A stretch of DNA of 64,000 nt from contig JAPTHN010000018.1 of the NCBI GenBank assembly GCA_026936325.1, forward strand, positions 8,637,658 to 8,701,657, written 5' to 3'. The notes beneath the pieces were generated by a model. The model searched no databases and was not told the origin of the DNA. It saw nothing but the letters and a program-made list of their open reading frames with translations. Source of the DNA: Platynereis dumerilii. Taxonomy: Eukaryota > Annelida > Polychaeta > Phyllodocida > Nereididae. Positions 51,701-60,700 of this stretch are shown here, one piece after another. A program made the translations under genes and the position numbers. Every line of letters starts with the position of its first letter. The stretch's first letter is position 1.

Positions 51701-54700
51701 ATATGAAATATACCAGCCAAATACAGGCTTCTGATTGGCTGCTGGCTCATAGGTGTGGTATAATAATAGATGGCAACTTCATGATTTATATGGAGGCAGC
51801 ACAAACTGTGATTGAAATATGCCTCGTGATTTGATGGTGAGGCTCTGAAATAACCCACCAAATTACGAGGCCTATTTAGACTGAAAAGGCCCAGACACTA
51901 TCCTGTAGCTCAAATGTGATCATTGGTTTTGAGTTTTAAAACAAGAAGTTTAGGATATATATTATAATCTTTTGCATACAATACCATACATGCAACTTAA
52001 TTTACACACCTTCTATATATATATGCCCCTATGCTTTTTATAAAAGGCCAAAATGAACAGTATAGTATAATAGTTTCAGCACCTTTCCATAAAATAAAAA
52101 AATCTTTTGGACATACCAAAACTTCAAATTTTTGAAAAGAGGGGTAAATTTATGCACTTGGGGTCTGCTGGCTCCAATACGCAGACACAACATCTATATG
52201 CAGGGATCATACAAACTGGTAAACTTTCATAGAAATTAGAAAAGAGAGGTGAAGTAAGCAGGAATTTTTTGGTGAATTGTGTATTTTATTATGGATCACC
52301 TGCACGCTCTGTCGATGTTGAAAGTTGTATTCATCGGAATTGAGAATTCAGTTGTCCAGTCGGGCGGTGGAACAGTTGAGGAATCGAGCGTACCCTCTAC
52401 AATTACGTGAGATGAGAAATAATCTGAGGGAAGAAAAAATTAAGACAAAAATTGAAAATATAAAAACATGTTATAGTTCATCACAGCTCTTGCAATAGAC
52501 AAAAATTGAAGATATAAAAACATGTTATAGTTCATCACAGCTCTTGCAATAGACAAAAATTGAAGATATAAAAACATGTTATAGTTCATCACAGCTCTTG
52601 CAATAGACAAAAATTGAAGATATAAAAACATGTTATAGTTCATCACAGCTCTTGCAATAGACAAAAATTGAAGATATAAAAACATGTTATAGTTCATCAC
52701 AGCTCTTGCAATAGACAAAAATTGAAGATATAAAAACATGTTATAGTTCATCACAGTTCTTGCAATAGACCCTTTTCACTCAGTGGCAAAAATAATGGCA
52801 ACGAACAACTTTTCTGAATTTCAATGATTCTTAATTTGCTTTCCACACATAGCAGATATAAACATAAAAAATCCAGAAACACAACTTTCAAAATTTTATC
52901 TTGGAAAATAACAGAATTATAGAAGGTTGAAGTTACATTAAAATGCAGTGAAAATACTCCAGCTAGGAACACAAATGCCTGGACCAATCAGAAGTCTATA
53001 CTCCAATGGGAACAGACTCGTTTCTGTCCACATATCAGTGGACAAGCAAGTAGTAGCTGATGTCACAAAGCTATTGTGAATGAGCGGATGTTGATTACAT
53101 TGTTTTCTCGACCAATCAGATTGCAGAAGTCAGTACTAGCTACCTAAGGTCATGAAATGCCATGGATCCCAGATTGAATGGGAATGCCTCTGTCTCCAAG
53201 TAGATTTTTCAAGAAGCTTCCATGAAAATCCACTATTGCTATGAAGAAATCAGTCGTTTTTTTTCATAGTGTTATATTTATATACATAGTATCGTCACGA
53301 GACTGGTGTCCGTGGAATAAAATAGGCAGCCAACTTTCCCCGGCTTGCAAACTTTTCCCAGTTCTACGATAGCCTTTTTGGGCGCTGCTCTGTGGCTGAC
53401 CTATGCTGTATTCAGTGGAAGGCTCACCACAAATTTCCCCACACCAGGGGACCTATGATACATACACAATGCAAAAACAAAAAAATTGGGGCCCAAGGGA
53501 GCCTTGCAACAACTTCTGCATTGTTTGAAAAATAGGTTTGTGCAAAGCATACAAGATTAACGTTAGCCGGTGTCCGTTAAAAATTTTGTGTATATCAGAC
53601 AAGCTTATCATGTGAAATAGACAAGGAAGTAAATGTTGTCAGTCCTGATATATATTTTTGTGTGCTTTGATCATTGAAATGTCAAAAATATGCATAGATA
53701 TTAGGGCGTGTCAATTTTGGAAAAAGTTTGAAATCGCAAAAAAGCCCCTCCAAAAGCATGACTATGGTCCAGAGGAGTCCATTGGTACCATTCAAATTGA
53801 AATTGAAGGATGTAAATTTGCCATATCTCGGTTAAATTGCCAAAAAGCCCCTCCAAAAGCATTGAGATCAAGAGAGGACTCAAAAATCTGTGCAGTGATG
53901 GTCTGAAAATCAACAGTCCACAGTTGGAAATTAGGTCAAGTGGGCCCAGCTTCTTATCAATGATTCAGTTTCGTATTTAAAAAAACATAAAATTTTCATC
54001 TTCAAAAGTGTCTTAAAATTTCAATTTTCTCCTGTAATATTATCAGTACCTACAATTTTTATGGCATAAGCCTTGACAAGCTAAATTAAATTGTTAACAA
54101 GTGATTAATTTCATTTCAAAACAGACAACAAGAAAACATAACAAAATTAAAGTCACATGATCTTTATAAGCTGATTATTATGTAACATGTTGTAATTAAT
54201 CTGTATGCAAATCATGTTATTGTTTTTAATTACTATTATGCTATTATGTAATATCAACAATCTATCCTAGACTTTAATTTGACAGCTTTCAGTATTGTCT
54301 GCCTTTTTACAATTTTTTGAGATGATTATCAATCAATTTATCAATCGTAGGCTATCTATCTATTTATCAATATATTTAGCTACTTTGTATCTATTATATA
54401 TTTGATCTTTCTATTCTACATTTCTCTGTCTTTCTACATATCTGTCTTTCTAATTTTTGAAACAGTTACATAACTGCCTTTGACACATTGGATATGAAAT
54501 AAAAATAAAAGTTTTGGTGAAACTGTAAGTCCTAAAACATTTAAGTGTTGCGCGAATTTCATGGCAATGCCATTTACATATTATTGTAACTAGAGACATG
54601 CAAATGGTATCACAATTTCCGGAATACACCTTTTCCTATTCAACTTCAATACAATGTTTTCATCCAAGACCAATAGCTTTTGAGTTATTTGAGAGAATGC

Positions 54701-57700
54701 GTTTTTTTTTTCTCAAATAAAATTAAACATACAATTTTCAAATTAAGATTTACCAAGCTAAACATCCTTCAACTTCAATTTGAATGGTACCAATGGACTC
54801 CCATGGACCATAGTTATCCTTTTGGAGGGGCTTTTTTGTGATTTCAAACTTTTTCCAAAATTGACATGCCCTAATAGATACTGTCTGAATTTACACAAGA
54901 GTTTGGACAGACACCATCTAATGTTCGTTTTGTCTATTTCAAACAATTTTTTTTTTCATTATAGTGCAGACTGGCTTGTGAATCTCGAAAAAGCTCGGAA
55001 AGATTGCAACTACCTTGTGCTCCTGACCATCGTTTAGATCTCAGTTTCGATTTGATATGTTCCTTGGCTTCCTCGATTGTGATGGATCTCCGTTTTCTTT
55101 CTCCAGGATAAGAGACCATATCACCCTCCTCCATATTGACGCTATTATCGTAATCAAGTCTGTCGTCGTACACTGCAATTAAGAGAATGTTCAGTGTTGT
55201 TTAACAGTGATGTATTCGAGGCCGGGACATCCGAGGCCAAGACCGAGACCGAGGCATGTGCCTCCGAGGCCAAGGCCATTAAAATGTGGCCTCGAGGCCG
55301 GCCTCGAGGACGAGGCGGTCCCGAGGCCTCATTCACTGACCCAAAGACACCCGAGACCGAGGCAAGGCCAAGGATTTGGAATCCGAGACCGAGCCAAGGC
55401 AGAGGCCACCAAAATATTGCCCCGAGGCCAGCCTCGAGGACGAGGCCGGCCTCGAGACCTCCAACACTGTTGTTTAAGTTGCTTTGATAAAGTAACTGAC
55501 CAGTAACTGATCAGTGATTACAGATTACATTTGAAAAAAGTAGTCTGGTTATCTTAAAAGTAACTTGTATTGTCAGAGCAAGGTAACTAATGCATAGATC
55601 ACAAGCTACATTACTTTTAGTTTCTTGAATCGTTTGTACAAAACTGTCTCGCATTTACAGCGAAACACTTTGATATAGAATTAGAGTGTACTGTGGCACT
55701 GAGAAAATAGCACTTGGTGTATCATCATGCTGATGATTTGTCATGATCAAACCCAATACTTTCAATGTTAATTTGATTGAAGGAGACTTATCCCACTTGT
55801 TGGTGACAGCCAAACGAAAGGATTATGCATCTGATTTTCACTCTAAAATTTGTTATGAGAAGTCAAATGGCTTACTCTTGATCATGACTAATCAAACAGC
55901 CTCTATGTTTCCCATGTTGAAAGTAGAGAAGATGACACTTCATCGGCTATCATGAGTCACAAAGTTCCATTTTCACAGTGCCACAGTCCACTTTAATTCT
56001 GTATCAAAGTGTTTCGCATTTAAACCAACAACTAAGGTATTTTGCGATTTTTAAATGATTAATTAAATTTGAAAAAACATTTTTGATAAAGAATTTTGAT
56101 TTAGAAAAAGAGCACAAGCATTTTAACTTCAATTGCAACAGGAAACAACCTGGCAACACATATATCTCCACAGTCCCAAGCAAACACGCTAATTTTGACA
56201 TAAATTTGGAGTATTAGGCAGTTTACGGTAGAAAAGTGCCTAAAATTAGTTTTCAGCAATGCGGTGTTGACCAGTAAAGACCGCCTGGTAAAAATCGAGT
56301 TTAAGTCAGGCATATTTGGTTTTGTTGAACTGGCAAAATGACTTTTTAATCACTTACTTAATTCCCAGTTGAATGTGTTCACGTAATCATCGAGGATATT
56401 CCCCATGAACCCAAGTTTTGGCTCCAAACAACTCCGGAATTCCGCCTTACAAGTTTCAGCCGTTGGTAAGTCACCACCTGTATAAGTAAGAGAAAATAGA
56501 TCAAAGTTGGTAACAATTGCCTGCAGAGAATATAGGATGACCAATTTTCCATCATAATTTATTTCCTATGTATACACTCTTGATCAAAATGCTGGAATAA
56601 TTTGAATTTTCAAGGTGTTTGGATTTCAAAGTTCTAAAATTGGTGATTGAATGTGTGGAATTGCAAAGATTTTCTCCTCAGACATTAGATTTATGTATAA
56701 ATGATATTATAAACCATTTTTAGTTGCTGAGAATTATTTGAAAATTTTGTTTGGGTGACCCAGAAAAATTGATCATTTTTAGTAAAAAATCATCAAAAAT
56801 TGCATCATGGCTCAACAACACAGACACAAAATTTCAACATATGCAAAACATGCCTTATTAATCTTGATGTGTACAACCAAGAAACATAACAATATCATGT
56901 TGAATACCACGTGCACTGACCACAGCCTTCACTTGACAGGACATGGATTCCGCCAACCTGTTTTTTGCTTCTTTTTGACCGATATGGCCATTCTTCAGTG
57001 AAAGTCACTTACACTTGGTCCAGATCAGTTGCCTGAACCTCCATCTTGTATGCAGAATGGTCAAAGATATCCCTATAATGTTATTTTGGTTCATATCGGG
57101 TGATGTTGCCAATAACGGTAAATCCCAATTTTCTAAATTTTTAAGGTTTTGTGTGATTTTTCGTTGCCCTAAAGGCTTCAGTATTGTCATTAATTAATGA
57201 AATGTTTCAACTGGAGTGTTATCTACACTGCGGTACCATTTCCTCTTCAAACAAACTTAGATAGGAGACAGCCAGGACGTTTCTATTTTGCACTACTGGA
57301 CACTAATTTCCGTCATAATGGGTGACACCCAAAACAAGTACTGAACCTCCACTCTGAGCTCTTTTGGCCACGTGGCAGTATTCGGACAGTATCTGGCCAT
57401 CTTCCCATAACACAAAAATCTCTCCATAAGCTCTGTGAAACATATACCAGAATAAATTGACTCAGATGAAATTTACTTGAAAAATTCTCAAAATATTCTG
57501 TAATTTTTATCAAGAGTGTACACTTGTTGGAAGAGAAAATTGATACCTCGGTGTAGATAACACTTCAGTTGAAACATTTTATTCATTTATTACAATGCTG
57601 AAGCTTGTAGGGCACCACAAATCCTGCGAAACCTTGAAAATTGAGAAAATTGAGAATTTGCCTTTTTTGGCAACTTCACTCGATATGAACCGAATAACAT

Positions 57701-60700
57701 TATAGGGACATCTTTGACCATCCTGCATGCAAGAAGGAGGTTCACCTAACTGACCTGACTAATGAGAAAATGACTTTCACTGAAGAATGGTCATGTCAGT
57801 CAAAAAGAAGCAAAAAACAGGTTGGCGGACCCATATCAAGTCAATGAAGGCTGAGGCCAATACATGTGGCATTCAATATGATAATGTTATGTTTTTTGGT
57901 TGTACACATCAAGATTAGGAAGGCATGTATTGCATATCTTGAAATTTTGTGTCAGTGCTGTTGAGCCATGGTGCGATTTTTGATGATTATTTACTAAAAG
58001 TGATCAATTTTTCCGTGTCTTTCAAAAAAAATTTCAAATAATTCTCAGCAACTAAAAATGGTTTATAATATCAATTATACATAAATCTAATGTCTGAGGG
58101 GAAAATCTTTGCAATTCCACACGTTCAATCACCATTTTTAGAACTTTGAAATCCTAACACCTTGAAAATTCAAGTTATTCCAGCATTTTGATCAAGAGTG
58201 TATATAATTATTTTGTTGGCCTCCTAAATTTCCTTTATTTTGGAAAAAAATTCCTATATATTTTTTAAATAAATCGCGGGCCCTTGTCATTGCATTTTTT
58301 TGTATCGATTTCTTAACCTATAAAAAACTTACATGTAAGTTATCTTAACAGCACTGTAAATTTTGAATTTTGAGTTAGCTTAATTGATTGAGTGAGATGG
58401 TTGCACAATTCCTTTGAGCCAAGATAGCTTGTTGTTTGCAAGTTATAACAACATAAAGATTATCATAACTCACAACAGCAAGCTATCATGGCTCAAACAA
58501 ATTGTGCAACCATCTCACTCAATCATTTGAGCTAACTCAAATTTTCAGAATTTACAGTCAGTAAATCGATTCATCAAGGTAAGGAAAATCTACTGCGAAG
58601 TCCTGAGCGTGTAAAACGTCATCAAAATGTGTGTAAACACAGTGGCCAAGCTAGAACTTTTTCTGAGGGTTCACAAAATACAAATTGGTCTACAGACCTT
58701 AATACATGTCCGATTTTCAAAATTTAAAAACCTGCATATGTCAAATAGACTCCGCCGAATTCATTGCATTTATTAATTTTGCGTTACTTGCAGTAGTAAG
58801 CTCGCAAATAGGCATGTCGGCGCATTACGCTGCAAGGATATAACTTCAGTTGCTAAAACCCAGTGGCCAAAATGAACCAGTGGCATATCCGGGATTTGTT
58901 TGTAAGGGGGTGGGGTGCTTTTTTGCATATAGCGGGCGTTAGTGGAACTCTCCTTTTTCCAGCTCTCCTGTTTTGACGAGCAGAATAAAACTATCTCCGG
59001 GAACATCATCCTGGGAATTTACAATGGAGCCGGGGTTTCTAAGGTCTCCAACAAAGTCTAACCAGCATGACAGTACTGGAATATGGTGGCAATCCATGCT
59101 AAACATTCCATTTAAGACTCGGCAATGCAAATCCGTAATGTTTTCAATGGATTAAAAGTGCCCTGGGGCCTGGAATGCCAGCTCCACTGACTCAGCAATG
59201 GTACAAAATGGCAGCTTGTTCCCGGAAATAGTTTTATTCTGCTCGTCAACACAGGAGAGCTGGAAAAAGGAGAGTTCCACTATCACGGCCTATTTTAAAA
59301 GGCCTATGTATCTATGTATCTGTCTGTCTAGCTGTCTGTCTAGCTGTCAAGCTGTCTATCTGTAGGGTAGCGCTGGGCATGCAGCCCCTCTTAACTTCGA
59401 GGAGCGATTTGACCTACTTTTTGTGGTCGATTATTTGAATGCTAAAGCTGTCAGGAAGGGATCACTTAACTCTACTTATAACTAGTGATACAAATGTCTA
59501 CCAATTTTAATAAAGGAGTTACGGCCCTTTTTAAAAAAAAATTAAAATGGCCTTCTTACCCCACCCATCGGGCAAGAAGCCCCCCTATTATAATCCTATG
59601 GAAATTTTTTTGCGAGCGCATTTCGCTTGAAAGTTATTTCTTGGGGTTCTTCTATCATTTTTAAGGCATTTTATTCACTTTTTCTGAATTTCAGAATTTT
59701 TCTGTTCATACATTTATTTTTTAATATTTTTTGCCCTTTTTCAATTTCGGCCAAAATTTTTTCTATTTCAATTAGCTATTCTATCAAGATTTAAGGTAAA
59801 GTACACATTATTAAATGGTTCCTGAAGCACCTTCGAGGCCTCAGTGAGTGGGCCCCATGCCCCATTCCATGTGAGGCCTCTCGCCCCAAACCCACATATT
59901 TTAATTTGACCTCTACATTTTGAGCTAAAATGCAAAAAACATGATCCAAATCATATTTATGTGATGGTCATAAAGTGATGCAATGCAGATATCCATTATA
60001 CTTTCAAAATTTCCAAAGTTATTTCTGACAACCACTTTCAAAGAATTAATCAAAGTTACAAAAACCATACACCTTTTTTTGTTTCTTTAATTACAACTAT
60101 GGTTTGGTGTTGAATGCCTTGAAAATTTGTGACGTCACCTAAAAAGCCTCTAGCTTCAATCCTATCAATAAGAAAAAGCACCAAAAATGTAAGTTTAGAA
60201 ATAACCCTGGGGGGGCTTCTCACCTAACCCGGGCTTCTTGCCCCGACCCACTCTATGCTAATTCTTTTCACTATAAATATGTTTTTTCTTTTTTATTCAC
60301 ATTATTTGGGCATTTATAACATATTTTAATAATATTCTTTCATTTTAAGGAATATAGAAGCTTATAGAACATGTAAAAAATAAACTTTGTTTTTCAACTT
60401 AAAGCCCAACATATATATATATATATGCACATTTAATTTCTTTAGGTATGAATATGTGTGAAGTTAGATTGAATGACACAATTGCTTTGAGAAATGCATA
60501 ACATAATCAAAGCTATTAAGCAAATGTGTCACAGTTAATTCAATTGTACTGACAAATTAGCAGATTTCTATATGGAAATTAACAAACTAACAAAATGGGC
60601 CATTCTAATTCAAATAACTGAAGTTTAATTTTGTTTTGCAACATTCCTGGTTAAGTAAGATATGCAGGAAATAAAACAAGGGGGCGGGGCTTAGGGCCCC

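Noticed and set aside
52440-52754. 104-codon repeat frame on the minus strand
   Set aside because: The 54-bp minisatellite is divisible by three. There is no start or splice support, and it lies in an intron.
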